From contig NZ_JAZAPB010000001.1 of the NCBI RefSeq assembly GCF_036321025.1, forward strand, positions 310,001 through 374,000: a DNA stretch of 64,000 nt. Direction: 5' to 3'. How positions within the stretch are numbered: position 1 is the stretch's first letter; every line of letters begins with the position of its first letter. The DNA comes from Alteraurantiacibacter hainanensis (GTDB lineage: Bacteria; Pseudomonadota; Alphaproteobacteria; Sphingomonadales; Sphingomonadaceae). The translations under genes were made by a program, and so were the position numbers. The notes under the pieces are model-generated. The model made no database searches. It was not told where the DNA came from and saw only the letters and a program-made list of their open reading frames with translations. Shown here one piece after another: positions 16,518 through 25,392 of this stretch.

Positions 16518-17120
16518 ATGGCTCGCATCCTCGTGCTCTACTATTCCTCCTACGGACATATCTCGACCATGGCAGAGGCCGTGGCCGCGGGAATCCGCGA
16601 TGCCGGTCACCAGGCCGATATCCGCCGCGTGCCCGAAACCGCGCCGGAGGAAGTGGTGAAGAACTTCGGCTTCCAGGCGAACGAGGATCACCCGCTGATC
16701 GAGGGCCCCGACGCGCTGGCCGAATACGACGGCATGGTGCTGGGCGCTCCCACCCGCTTCGGTCGCCTGCCCAGCCAGATGGCCAGCTTCCTGGACACCT
16801 GCGGCGGCATCTGGGCCAGCGGCGCCCTGATCGGCAAGCCGGGCGCGGTCTTTACCAGCAGCAACTCGCAGCACGGCGGGCAGGAGACGACGCTGTTCTC
16901 CATGATCACCAACCTGCTTCACTTCGGCATGAGCATCATCGGGCTGGATTACGGCTTCGAAGGCCAGAACGGGGTGGACGAAGTGAAGGGCGGCGCGCCT
17001 TACGGTGCCACCACAATCGCCGGACCGGACGGCAGCCGCCAGCCGAGCGAGACCGAGATCGAGGGCGCGAAGTACCTGGGCCGCCGCGTGGCCAATACCG
17101 CAGCGAAACTGGCGGGGTAG
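16518..17120 (+). CDS. wrbA: NAD(P)H:quinone oxidoreductase WrbA
   Basis: WrbA, 200 residues, a flavodoxin-like FMN enzyme that reduces quinones by two electrons and so avoids semiquinone radicals. The FMN phosphate loop is 'YYSSYGHISTMAEAVAAG', followed by the WrbA-specific 'GAPTRFGRLPSQMASFLD' and 'SNSQHGGQETT'. The C-terminal part 'GGAPYGATTIAGPDGSRQPS' is also diagnostic. ATG 16518 is preceded by GAAAGGACC. It is followed by the antiporter gene after 32 bases and may be co-transcribed with it. Confidence 0.96.
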   Translation: MARILVLYYSSYGHISTMAEAVAAGIRDAGHQADIRRVPETAPEEVVKNFGFQANEDHPLIEGPDALAEYDGMVLGAPTRFGRLPSQMASFLDTCGGIWASGALIGKPGAVFTSSNSQHGGQETTLFSMITNLLHFGMSIIGLDYGFEGQNGVDEVKGGAPYGATTIAGPDGSRQPSETEIEGAKYLGRRVANTAAKLAG

Positions 17121-17152
17121 GTTTTCCCGCCGGCGCGGTCTAAGCCCGCGGG

Positions 17153-18463
17153 ATGGAACACGAAACCGGCGGCCTTTCCCCGTTCGACCTTGCAGCCATG
17201 CTGGTGGTGGCCTCCGCCCTGCTGGGCTGGTTCAACCACCATTTCGTGAAGCTGCCCCACGTCGTCGGGCTGACGGCGATGGGGGCCATCGCGGCCATCG
17301 GCTTGCTGGCGGCCAATGCCCTGCTGCCCGGCGTCACGCTGGACGATACCGTGGCGCGCCTGCTGGTGCAGATGAACTTCACCGAGACCCTGCTGCAGGG
17401 CATGCTCAGCTTCCTGCTGTTCGCCGGCGCGCTGCACGTGGACCTGGATCGGCTGAAGGCGGACTGGGTGCCGGTGCTGCTGCTCTCCACCGTGGGGGTG
17501 ATCCTTTCGACGGTGATCGTGGGCCTGCTCACTTGGGGTCTCGGCCTATTGCTGGACCTTCCCATCGCGCCGATCTGGTATTTCGTCTTCGGCGCGCTGA
17601 TCGCCCCCACCGATCCCGTCGCCGTGCTGGGCGTTCTGAAAGAAGAGCAGGTGGACGAGAGCCTGCAGGCGAGCGTCGCGGGCGAAAGCCTGTTCAACGA
17701 CGGCGTTGGCATCGTGGTGTTCACCATCCTGCTGGGCGCGGCGGTAACGGGCACCGAATTCAGCGTCGGCGAAGGCGCGCGGCTGTTCCTGATCGAGGCG
17801 GGCGGCGGCCTGCTGGTGGGCCTGGTGTTCGGCTATCTCGGCTTTCGCGCCATGCGCTCGATGGATGAATACGCGCTCGAGGTCACGATCACGCTGGCGG
17901 TGGTGATGGGCGGCTATGCGCTGTGCACCTGGCTGCACATCTCCGGCCCGCTGGCCATGGCCGTGGCCGGATTGCTGATCGGCAACCACGGCATGACCTA
18001 CGCGATGAGCGACATCACCCGCGACTACGTGATCAAGTTCTGGGAAGTGGTGGACGAGCTGCTCAACTCGGTCCTGTTCCTGCTGATCGGGCTGGAGATG
18101 ATCGCGTTGGTGCCCGCCGTGGACGAGGCCATCCTGATGGTCGCCGCCATTCCCATCGCGCTGTTCGCCCGCGCGGCTGCCGTCACGCTTTCCACCCGCG
18201 TCGTTCCCGCTGCCCGGCCCCAGGCCGACGGTGCCTGGGGCGTGCTGTGGTGGGGTGGCCTGCGAGGTGGCATTTCCATCGCCCTTGCACTGTCGCTGCC
18301 GGAAGGGACCGTGCGCGACCTGCTGCTGGCTGCGACGTTCGGCGCGGTTCTGTTCAGCGTGCTGGTGCAGCGCGCCACGCTGGGCCGCATGATCGAACGC
18401 GGCAAGGTGCCGCACAAGGGTCGCAAACCCGAAGGCGGAGGCGCTCCCGACACCATCGGGTGA
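17153..18463 (+). CDS. Na+(K+)/H+ antiporter of the CPA1 (NhaP-like) family
   Basis: A 436-residue inner-membrane cation/proton antiporter with about 12 hydrophobic segments. The CPA1 signatures are present: 'ALIAPTDPVAVLGVLKE' (T-D-P helix 4 motif) and 'VAGESLFNDGVGIVVF', whose N-D pair is the ion-binding site of electroneutral antiporters. 'WWGGLRGGISIALALSLP' is the conserved late helix with its Arg. It helps pH and sodium homeostasis. The C-terminal tail is short (about 20 residues), without a cytosolic regulatory domain such as TrkA. ATG 17153 follows wrbA by 32 bases. Confidence 0.92.
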   Translation: MEHETGGLSPFDLAAMLVVASALLGWFNHHFVKLPHVVGLTAMGAIAAIGLLAANALLPGVTLDDTVARLLVQMNFTETLLQGMLSFLLFAGALHVDLDRLKADWVPVLLLSTVGVILSTVIVGLLTWGLGLLLDLPIAPIWYFVFGALIAPTDPVAVLGVLKEEQVDESLQASVAGESLFNDGVGIVVFTILLGAAVTGTEFSVGEGARLFLIEAGGGLLVGLVFGYLGFRAMRSMDEYALEVTITLAVVMGGYALCTWLHISGPLAMAVAGLLIGNHGMTYAMSDITRDYVIKFWEVVDELLNSVLFLLIGLEMIALVPAVDEAILMVAAIPIALFARAAAVTLSTRVVPAARPQADGAWGVLWWGGLRGGISIALALSLPEGTVRDLLLAATFGAVLFSVLVQRATLGRMIERGKVPHKGRKPEGGGAPDTIG

Positions 18464-18490
18464 ATCGCTTTCGGCAACAGCAGACAAGAA

Positions 18491-18521
18491 AGGGGCGCCG
18501 CGGCCAGGCCGCAGCGCCCCT
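18491..18521 (-). terminator. Rho-independent terminator of the small lipoprotein gene
   Basis: The stem AGGGGCGC/GCGCCCCT continues after a C-A mismatch as GCGGC/GCCGC, with a tiny loop. Read on the minus strand it is followed by TTTCTTGTC, a T-rich tail, so it serves the lipoprotein gene whose stop lies 20 bases away. On the plus strand the tail is not T-rich, though it may also slow transcripts from the antiporter gene. Confidence 0.7.
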
Positions 18522-18540
18522 CCAAGCTTACTGGATGCAA

Positions 18541-18942
18541 TCAGGCGTCGACGCGGGCAATCGTCGCCACTTCGCCGCTTTCCCGATCGGTCGAGGTCCA
18601 GACACCGTCGTCGCCGACGATCTCGTCGTTGCAGCTTTCCTCTTCGCCTTCCTCGGTGGTGCACCATACGTTGGGCCCGTCGGTGCGCCAGGTTCCGCTG
18701 CCGCTTTCGCCGGTGGTGGAGGTCCAGGTGTAGGTTCCGTCGGGATTCACCGTCTCGGTAAATACGTCGCCGTTTTCCAGGGTCACCTCGTAGATGCCCG
18801 GCGCGGGCTGGCCGTCGGCCGCTAGCTGAATTTCGGCTGCCGGTTCCTCGACGGCAACTTCTTCCTCGACAACTTCTTCCTCTGTCGCCGGTTCGGCGCA
18901 AGCCGCCACGCCAAGCGCAATCACGATCGCAAGCTTCTTCAT
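18541..18942 (-). CDS. Small acidic lipoprotein, function unknown
   Basis: A 133-residue predicted lipoprotein. The signal 'MKKLAIVIALGVAACAEP' has a lipobox V-A-A-C with Cys near residue 15. The mature part starts with a very acidic stretch ('ATEEEVVEEEVAVEEPAAE'), then a compact domain rich in Thr, Gly and Trp ('PGIYEVTLENGDVFTET', 'TYTWTSTTGESGSGTW', 'VWTSTDRESGEVATI') with Cys in 'VWCTTEE' and 'ESCNDE' that could form a disulphide. I do not recognise a named family. Start ATG 18942 is preferred to 18948 because AGGGGA lies seven bases before it. It stands alone with its own terminator. Confidence 0.75.
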   Translation of the reverse strand: MKKLAIVIALGVAACAEPATEEEVVEEEVAVEEPAAEIQLAADGQPAPGIYEVTLENGDVFTETVNPDGTYTWTSTTGESGSGTWRTDGPNVWCTTEEGEEESCNDEIVGDDGVWTSTDRESGEVATIARVDA

Positions 18943-19175
18943 TTGCATTTCCCCTGTTGTTGGAGGACGCGAAGCTAGCACTCCCGACAGTCTCGCATAG
19001 CTCTATCCGGCATGTCGTTGGTTTGGCCCGCAAAGGCGGACGGTTTCGACGGCGCAGCGATTCATATGCGGGCAAACGACTCGAACCGCGTCCGCGCCGA
19101 TTGCCCCGCTGCCCACTTCGGTGTATAGGCCGCTCTCCCGCGCGCCCCGGCCCATGCGAACCTGTTTCGCGTCGC

Positions 19176-19199
19176 CGGGGCGCTCGCTTTTTCGCCCCG
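19176..19199 (+). promoter_or_regulatory. Hairpin in the purC leader
   Basis: A 7-bp GC stem CGGGGCG / CGCCCCG with loop CTCGCTTTTT lies 29 bases before the purC start. It is not followed by a T-run, so it is not a standard terminator. It could affect purC translation or mRNA stability. No known purine riboswitch core is recognisable. The rest of the 285-base region 18943-19227 shows nothing else I can assign. Confidence 0.25.
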
Positions 19200-19227
19200 T
19201 TGCGATGTGTTCGAAAGGTTGTCGCCC

Positions 19228-20037
19228 ATGTCCCGCCGCCGCCAGATCTACGAAGGCAAGGCCAAGATCCTCTACGAAGGGCCGGAGCCCGGCACCATCA
19301 TCCAGTATTTCAAGGATGATGCCACCGCCTTCAACGCCCAGAAAAAGGGCACGATCAACGGCAAGGGCGTGATCAACAACCGCATCAGCGAGTACGTCTT
19401 CACGCGCCTGACGCACATCGGCATCCCCACCCACTTCATCCGCCGCCTGAACATGCGCGAACAGCTGGTGAGGCAGGTGGAAATCATTCCGCTGGAAGTG
19501 GTGGTGCGCAACGTGGCCGCCGGCTCCATCGCCAAGCGCCTCGGCATCGAGGAAGGCGAGATGCTGCCTCACACCCTGCTGGAATACTACCTGAAGGCAG
19601 ACGATCTGGGCGATCCGCTGGTGTCGGAAGAACACATCGCCTGCTTCAACTGGGCCAGCCACGAGGAGATGCAGGACATCGCCGCCATGGCGATCCGCAT
19701 CAACGATTTCCTCGCCGGCATGTTTGCCGCGGTCGATATCCGCCTGGTGGATTTCAAGCTGGAATTCGGCCGCATCTACGACGGCGATTTCAGCCGCGTG
19801 ATCCTGGCCGACGAATTCAGCCCGGACAACTGCCGTCTGTGGGACATGACCAGCGGAGAGAAGCTGGACAAGGACCGGTTCCGCCGCGACCTAGGCGGAG
19901 AGGAAGAGGCCTATCAGGAAGTGGCCCGCCGCCTGGGCGTGCTTTCGGGAGAGGACAACGGCCCGGGCGAAGTACTGGACATGGATGCCCACCGCTCGCG
20001 CCTGCGTACCCCGCCCTCGCCCAAGCCGAAGAAGTAG
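19228..20037 (+). CDS. purC: Phosphoribosylaminoimidazole-succinocarboxamide synthase
   Basis: SAICAR synthetase, 269 residues: CAIR + aspartate + ATP gives SAICAR in purine synthesis. The N-terminal 'RQIYEGKAKILYEGPEPG' is the ATP-binding beta-hairpin, and 'IIPLEVVVRNVAAGSIAKRL' is the main signature, followed by 'DFKLEFGR' and 'LADEFSPDNCRLWD', which hold catalytic and Mg-binding residues. The C-terminus is a basic/Pro tail ('RLRTPPSPKPKK') slightly longer than in E. coli (237 residues). Start ATG 19228 follows GAAAGG. It is separated from the other pur genes in this window (purS-purQ at 25.4 kb, purM-purN at 36.4 kb). Confidence 0.97.
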   Translation: MSRRRQIYEGKAKILYEGPEPGTIIQYFKDDATAFNAQKKGTINGKGVINNRISEYVFTRLTHIGIPTHFIRRLNMREQLVRQVEIIPLEVVVRNVAAGSIAKRLGIEEGEMLPHTLLEYYLKADDLGDPLVSEEHIACFNWASHEEMQDIAAMAIRINDFLAGMFAAVDIRLVDFKLEFGRIYDGDFSRVILADEFSPDNCRLWDMTSGEKLDKDRFRRDLGGEEEAYQEVARRLGVLSGEDNGPGEVLDMDAHRSRLRTPPSPKPKK

Positions 20038-20108
20038 CCTTCGCCGCTCCGTGGCGGGGGACGGCTTCGGTCATTGCCCCTTAAGCTAATGCTTGGCATG
20101 GAGGCTGC

Positions 20109-22994
20109 ATGAAATTCCGTCGCTACGCGGCTGCACTTGCCGCGCTCGCCCTTCCGCTTGCCGCATTACAGCCTCTCGCCGCGCAGGCTCCGGAATACGC
20201 CGCGCAGGAAGCCGAAAGCGCGTCCGGCATCCCTGCCGACGTGGCCGAGGCGTTCCCCGAAATCGCCGACAGCGACCTGCCGTTCGACACCGGCTACCGC
20301 GTTGGCGAGCTGGAAAACGGCATGCGCTACATCATCCGGCCCAATGCCACTCCGCCCGAGCAGGGGCTGGTGCAGTTCTGGGTGGACTTCGGCTCCGCTG
20401 CCGAGGGTGCGGACGAACAGGGCTATGCCCACTTCATCGAACACATGGCATTCAACGGTACCACTAACCTGCCCGAAGGCGAGATGGTGCGCCTGCTGGA
20501 ACGCGAAGGCCTGGCCTTCGGCGCGGATACCAACGCCTCCACCGGGTTCGACAACACGCACTACCGGCTGGACCTGCCGCGCAACGACATGGACCTGCTC
20601 AACACCGCGCTGATGCTGATGCGCGAAACCGCCAGCGAGATCACTTTCGACGACGAAGCGGTGGACCGGGAAAAGGGCATCATCCTGTCCGAACGGCGCG
20701 TGCGCGATACCTATCAGCTGCGCTCGCTGGTGGACAACCTGGGCTTCCTCTACCCCGGCAGCCGCATTTCCCAGCGCCTTCCCATCGGCACTGTCGAAAC
20801 CATCGAAGCCGCGGACGGCGCATCGCTACGGGACCTGTACGAACGCTATTACCGTCCCGAGAACACCGCCCTCGTGGTGGTGGGCGACTACGATCCCGAC
20901 GCTGTCGAGGCCGCGATCCGCGAGCACTTCGGCGACTGGGAGGGCGAACCCCGCCTCGAACTGCCGGCCTTCGGCCCGGTAGACCTCGATCACGAGGGCG
21001 CCACCGACGTCTATCTCGACCCGGCCCTTTCGGAATCGATCACCGTTTCCGCCAACGGCGAGTGGCTGGACCGCCCCGACACCGTCCAGACCCGGCGCGA
21101 GCGGGTGCTGCGGCAGATCGGCTACGGCATCATCAACCGCCGCCTGCAGCGCATCGCGCGGCAGGAAGACCCGCCGTTCCGCGGCGCCGGCCTGGGCACC
21201 AGCGAATTCTTCGAGGAAGGGCGCACGACCAACCTGATCGTGCAGGCGGCCGAGGGCGACTGGCAACGCGGCCTTGCCGCCGCGCAGGAGGAATATCGCC
21301 GCGCGCTGGAATTCGGCTTTACCGAGGCGGAAGTGGCCGAACAGGTCGCCAACCTGCGGCAGGCCATCGAAAGCAATGCCGCCGGTGCCGCCACTCGCGC
21401 GAACAACGGTTTCGTGACCGGCGCCGTCACCCTGTGGCGCGACGGGCAGGTGCCCACCACGCCCGAAAGCGCGCTGGAACGCTGGAACGCGCACGAACCC
21501 GAGATCACGCCCGAAGCCGTGCTGGCCGCCTTGCAGGACGAGCTTGTGCCGCTGGATAACCCGCTAATCCGGTTCGAGGGACGCACCGCGCCCGCGGGCG
21601 GCGAAACCGCCCTGCTCGAAGCCTGGAACGAGGGCATGGAACTGGCGCTGGAGGCCAATGAGGACGCCGAGACCGTCGAATTCGCCTACACCGATTTCGG
21701 CGAGCCGGGCGAAGTCGTGGCCGACACCGTGGACGAACGCCTGGGCATCCGCACCGTGCGCTTCGCCAACGGCGTGATGCTGAACCTCAAGCAGACGGAC
21801 CTGGAGGACGACCGCGTCCGCGTGCAGGTAAACGTCGATGGCGGCAACCTGCTCGACACGCCGGAGAACCCGTTGGCGACGGCCATGTTCACCTCGCTGC
21901 CGATCGGTGGCCTTGGCGAACACACGCTGGACGAATTGCAGACCGTGCTGGCCGGACGCCGCGTGGGTATCAGCATCAATTCGACCGACGATACCTTCCG
22001 CTTCTCCGACACGACCACGCCGCGCGATCTGGAACTGCAATTGCAGGTCTACACCGCGACGATTGCCGATTCCGCGTACCGCCCCACGGGTGAACCGCAA
22101 TACTATCGCAACGTGGAAAACTGGTTTGCCCGGCAGTACGCCACCCCGTCCGCCGCCTTCAGCAGCGACATCGGCGGCATCATTTCCGACGGCGATCCGC
22201 GCTTCACGCTGCAACCCAAGGACGAGTATCTATCGCTCACCTTCGCACGGCTGCGCGACGATATTTCCGAGCGGCTGGCCAATGGCGCGATCGAAGTCGC
22301 GCTGGTTGGCGACATCGACGAGAGCGCCGCCATCGACATGGTGGCATCGACGCTCGGCACGCTGTCCCCGCGCGAGAATTCGTTCGGCGAATATCCCGAC
22401 GCGCGCGAACGCACCTTCACGCAGGATCGCTCCGTCCGCACCATCTATCACGACGGACAGGCGGACCAGGCCATGCTGGTGATGGCCTGGCCCACCCGCG
22501 ACGATTCCGATCCGGTCGAGAGCCTGCAGCTGGCCATGCTGGAACGCGTGATGCGGCTGGAACTGACCGACACGCTGCGGGAGGAACTGGGCCAGACCTA
22601 CTCCCCCTCGTCGGATGCGTCGCAAAGCCGCGTCTACACCGACTACGGCACCTTCGATATTTCCGCCCAGGTGGACACCGGCGAAGTCGAGGCCGCGCGC
22701 GAAGCCATGCTGCAGACGCTCGACAGGGTGCGGTCCGCGCCGCTGGAAGAAGACGTGCTGCTGCGCGCCCGCCAGCCGCTGCTCGAAGCCTACGACAACG
22801 CGCTGGATACCAATACCGGCTGGATGAGCCTGGCCGACCGGGCGCAGACCGAGCCGGAGCGCATCGACCGCTTCCTGGCCGGGGCCGAGCGGATCCGGGC
22901 AATCACTCCCGCCGACGTTCGGGCCGTGGCGCAGCGTTATCTCGACCCGGCCCAGCGGCTGGAAGTCGTCGTGCTCCCTCGCCCGGAGGAATAG
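20109..22994 (+). CDS. Secreted M16-family zinc metalloprotease (two-lobe, PqqL/pitrilysin-like)
   Basis: A 961-residue M16 peptidase. A Sec signal peptide is evident ('MKFRRYAAALAALALPLAAL'...'LAAQA', cut near residue 26), so it acts in the periplasm or outside. The inverted zinc motif H-x-x-E-H is at residues 108-112 ('GYAHFIEHMAFNG') and the third zinc ligand Glu is 76 residues later in 'VDREKGIILSERR', the exact spacing of active M16A/B members. The second half repeats the fold ('ANGVMLNLKQTD', 'LPIGGLGEHTLDEL') without the zinc motif, and ends with 'LREELGQTYSPSSD', the conserved Arg/Tyr substrate-binding segment. Substrates are presumably peptides. ATG 20109 follows GGAGGCTGC. Confidence 0.93.
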   Translation: MKFRRYAAALAALALPLAALQPLAAQAPEYAAQEAESASGIPADVAEAFPEIADSDLPFDTGYRVGELENGMRYIIRPNATPPEQGLVQFWVDFGSAAEGADEQGYAHFIEHMAFNGTTNLPEGEMVRLLEREGLAFGADTNASTGFDNTHYRLDLPRNDMDLLNTALMLMRETASEITFDDEAVDREKGIILSERRVRDTYQLRSLVDNLGFLYPGSRISQRLPIGTVETIEAADGASLRDLYERYYRPENTALVVVGDYDPDAVEAAIREHFGDWEGEPRLELPAFGPVDLDHEGATDVYLDPALSESITVSANGEWLDRPDTVQTRRERVLRQIGYGIINRRLQRIARQEDPPFRGAGLGTSEFFEEGRTTNLIVQAAEGDWQRGLAAAQEEYRRALEFGFTEAEVAEQVANLRQAIESNAAGAATRANNGFVTGAVTLWRDGQVPTTPESALERWNAHEPEITPEAVLAALQDELVPLDNPLIRFEGRTAPAGGETALLEAWNEGMELALEANEDAETVEFAYTDFGEPGEVVADTVDERLGIRTVRFANGVMLNLKQTDLEDDRVRVQVNVDGGNLLDTPENPLATAMFTSLPIGGLGEHTLDELQTVLAGRRVGISINSTDDTFRFSDTTTPRDLELQLQVYTATIADSAYRPTGEPQYYRNVENWFARQYATPSAAFSSDIGGIISDGDPRFTLQPKDEYLSLTFARLRDDISERLANGAIEVALVGDIDESAAIDMVASTLGTLSPRENSFGEYPDARERTFTQDRSVRTIYHDGQADQAMLVMAWPTRDDSDPVESLQLAMLERVMRLELTDTLREELGQTYSPSSDASQSRVYTDYGTFDISAQVDTGEVEAAREAMLQTLDRVRSAPLEEDVLLRARQPLLEAYDNALDTNTGWMSLADRAQTEPERIDRFLAGAERIRAITPADVRAVAQRYLDPAQRLEVVVLPRPEE

Positions 22995-23018
22995 AAACAA
23001 AGGCGGCGCGCCGTGCGT

Positions 23019-23046
23019 AGGTCTTTCGAGACAGTCGAAAGGACCT
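23019..23046 (+). promoter_or_regulatory. Hairpin burying the Shine-Dalgarno of the HAD gene
   Basis: Left arm 23019-23029 (AGGTCTTTCGA) pairs with right arm 23035-23046 (TCGAAAGGACCT), giving 11 base pairs with a single bulged G, around the loop GACAG. The ribosome site AAAGGA (23038-23043), six bases before ATG 23050, lies entirely inside the right arm and pairs with a U-rich left arm. This is the layout of RNA thermometers and other translational switches. No T-run follows, so it is not a terminator. Confidence 0.5.
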
Positions 23047-23049
23047 GCC

Positions 23050-23898
23050 ATGGCCGCCGCTACCCATCCCTATATCCCGCGCGTCGGAGTCGTCTTCGAT
23101 TTCGACAGGACGCTGGCCAGCGACACCATCGACGCGCTGTGCGCCGAGTGGGGGCTGGATCGCACCGAGTGGGAAGAAACCTACCAGGATCCGCTGGGCG
23201 ATCACTGGGACGGTATCATCAAGCGCGGCTGGGCCCTGATCCAGTGCGGCCATGACCGCGGCGACAGGCTGACGCGCGACTTCTTCCACCGCGCCGCTCG
23301 CCATATCGACATCTATCCCGGCGTAACCGAACTGAAGGACCGGCTGGGCGCGGTGGCCGCCGAGATCGACGAAGACTGCGAAGTCGAACTGGTTGTGCTT
23401 TCCGCGGGCTATATCGAGATGATCGAACAGACCGCCTGCGAAGAGGCTTTCGACCGCACCTGGGCCGGATCCTTCCATTTCAACGATCATGACGAGGCGG
23501 TGGCGGTGAAGCGGATCATCCCGCATCCGGCCAAGTCGCTGTATCTCGAAGCCTATGCCAAGGGCATGAGCGTGGACACCGCGAACGAGCCGCAGACCGA
23601 CCAGCCGGACCGCGATCCCGACGACATGCACGTGCCCTTCGACCAGCTGATCTATGTCGGCGACGGGCTTTCGGACCTGAAGGCGTTCGAATTCATCAAC
23701 CGCTGCGGCGGCCAGGCCATCGCGGTGGACAAGGATGAGAAGTTCGATCACGCCGACAAGCAGACCCGCGAGCAGCGGGTAGAGAACCTTGCCCCGCCCG
23801 ACTACTCCGAGGGCAGTCAGATGCTTGAATCGCTTTCCCATGCGGTGGCCGGTGCGGCGCGCCGCGCCGCCCTGCAGAAACAGGGGCAGGACGAATAG
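23050..23898 (+). CDS. HAD-superfamily phosphatase, phosphoserine-phosphatase-like
   Basis: A 282-residue haloacid dehalogenase-type hydrolase. Motif I is 'VVFDFDRTLASDT' (nucleophile Asp 17, acid/base Asp 19), motif II 'LVVLSAGYIEMIEQ' (Ser), and motif IV 'IYVGDGLSDLKAFEFIN', which holds the Mg-binding acidic residues. A small cap lies between motifs I and II ('ALCAEWGLDRTEW...GIIKRGW'), as in phosphoserine-phosphatase-like class I enzymes. A variable insertion rich in Asp/Pro ('TANEPQTDQPDRDPDDMH') precedes motif IV. The substrate is unknown. Its ribosome site is enclosed in a hairpin (23019-23046). It ends one base before the convergent hydrolase-OsmC gene. Confidence 0.85.
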   Translation: MAAATHPYIPRVGVVFDFDRTLASDTIDALCAEWGLDRTEWEETYQDPLGDHWDGIIKRGWALIQCGHDRGDRLTRDFFHRAARHIDIYPGVTELKDRLGAVAAEIDEDCEVELVVLSAGYIEMIEQTACEEAFDRTWAGSFHFNDHDEAVAVKRIIPHPAKSLYLEAYAKGMSVDTANEPQTDQPDRDPDDMHVPFDQLIYVGDGLSDLKAFEFINRCGGQAIAVDKDEKFDHADKQTREQRVENLAPPDYSEGSQMLESLSHAVAGAARRAALQKQGQDE

Positions 23899-23899
23899 G

Positions 23900-25120
23900 C
23901 TAGTCGTCGATCAGCGTTGAATGGATATGCAGGTCGCCTTCCAGGGTCTTGTGAACCGGGCACTTGTCGGCGATGTCCATCAGGCGCGTGCGCTGTTCGG
24001 GCGATAGGTCGCCGGTCAGTTCGATCGCGCGGTCGATCACCTGGATGGGCGAGCCGTCCTTCTCGCAGTCCACGCAGTCGGTGTGGTGGTCCCGGCTGTG
24101 CTCCAGTTCGATGCGAACGCCTTCCAGCGGGATGTTCTTGCGATCCGCATACATCTTGATCGTCATGCTGGTGCATGTGCCCAGCGCCGCCAGCAGCAGG
24201 TCGTAGGGGGTGGGTCCGTGGTCGGAGCCGCCGTAGCTTTCGGGCTCGTCGGCGATGAACTGGTGGCTGGCCGTGCGCACCCATTGCGCGAACTTGCCGC
24301 CCGCCGTTGTCACTTCCACCGTGCCGGCAAAGTCCTCCCGCACCTCTTTCGCCAGGTCGGCGAGATAGGGCGTGGCCCATGCCGCTATCAGGTTGGCGGC
24401 GTATTCGGCACTGCCCGGTTCGGTCAGCAGGTGATCGGCATTGTCCAGCGCCACGAAGCTCTTGGGATGCACCGCCTTCTCGAAGATCAATCGGGCGTTG
24501 TCGATGCCGACGACTTCGTCTTCCGGACAGTGCATCACCATCAGCGGCAGGCCCAGGTTGGCGATGCGTTCGCCCTGCGGCTGGTCGCGCCCCTGTTCCA
24601 GGAAAGCACGGGCGATGCGGAACTTGCGGCCCGCCAGCGTGATCTCGCCCTCGCCGTCCTCCTCGATGTCCTCGATGGCATCGCCGAAGTGTTCGAACAC
24701 GTGAGCGGCATCGTAGGGGGCATTCAGCGTCGCCACGCCGCGCGCCTGCGGGATGTGTTCCGCCGCCGCCACCACCGCCGCGCCGCCCAGCGAATGGCCC
24801 ACCAGCAGCACCGGCGGCAGGCCGCGCTCGTCCAGCGCCCGCGCCGCGCAGACAAGGTCGTCCACGTTGCTGGCGAACCCGGCGTTGGCGAAATCGCCGT
24901 CGCTGCCGCCCAGCCCGGTGAAATCGAACCGCAGCACGGCCAGTCCCTTCGCCGCCAGCGCGGACGCGACCCGCGTGGCGGCGTGGCTCTGCTTGGTGCA
25001 GGTGAAGCAGTGGGCGAACAGGACCGCGGCGTGCGGCCTTGTATAGAGCGGCAGTTCCAGCCGTCCGTCCAGCGTCTGCCCCTTCTTCCCGGTGAAGGTG
25101 AATTTCTCGGTCGCTATCAT
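23900..25120 (-). CDS. Bifunctional alpha/beta hydrolase - OsmC fusion protein
   Basis: A 406-residue two-domain protein. Residues 1 to about 255 are an alpha/beta hydrolase with nucleophile elbow 'LLVGHSLGGAAVVAAA' (Ser near 110), an acidic residue in 'MHCPEDEVVGIDNA' and His in 'ALDNADHLLTEPG'. Residues from about 265 are an OsmC/Ohr-like domain with its two reactive Cys positions in 'LAALGTCTSMTIKMYADRK' and 'IADKCPVHKTLEG'. OsmC proteins reduce organic hydroperoxides; the hydrolase part may deliver a lipid or ester-linked peroxide, but this is inference. The fusion is a known architecture in proteobacteria. Start ATG 25120 has GGGAGG upstream. About 270 bases separate it from divergent purS. 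Confidence 0.9.
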   Translation of the reverse strand: MIATEKFTFTGKKGQTLDGRLELPLYTRPHAAVLFAHCFTCTKQSHAATRVASALAAKGLAVLRFDFTGLGGSDGDFANAGFASNVDDLVCAARALDERGLPPVLLVGHSLGGAAVVAAAEHIPQARGVATLNAPYDAAHVFEHFGDAIEDIEEDGEGEITLAGRKFRIARAFLEQGRDQPQGERIANLGLPLMVMHCPEDEVVGIDNARLIFEKAVHPKSFVALDNADHLLTEPGSAEYAANLIAAWATPYLADLAKEVREDFAGTVEVTTAGGKFAQWVRTASHQFIADEPESYGGSDHGPTPYDLLLAALGTCTSMTIKMYADRKNIPLEGVRIELEHSRDHHTDCVDCEKDGSPIQVIDRAIELTGDLSPEQRTRLMDIADKCPVHKTLEGDLHIHSTLIDD

Positions 25121-25392
25121 CGCTGGTGCCTCCCGCCGCGCGGCTTTCCTACCTGCGCCATGGCACACCAATGCACCGCGCGATGCAACGGTTTCCTGCC
25201 CCTCCCCGCGCTTTCCGGCCACTAATGCCCGGGCGCAGGCCTTTCACGCCAGGACTGTGCTCCATGTGTTCCACATTAGTTGGAAATCGCCCGGTCAATC
25301 ATGGCAAAATGGCTGTCCGCCCCTTGCCGACGGGCCGCGCAATCGCCATAGGCTGCGGCGAATTTCCGCTTTGTCGCAAAAGGGCAGCCATC

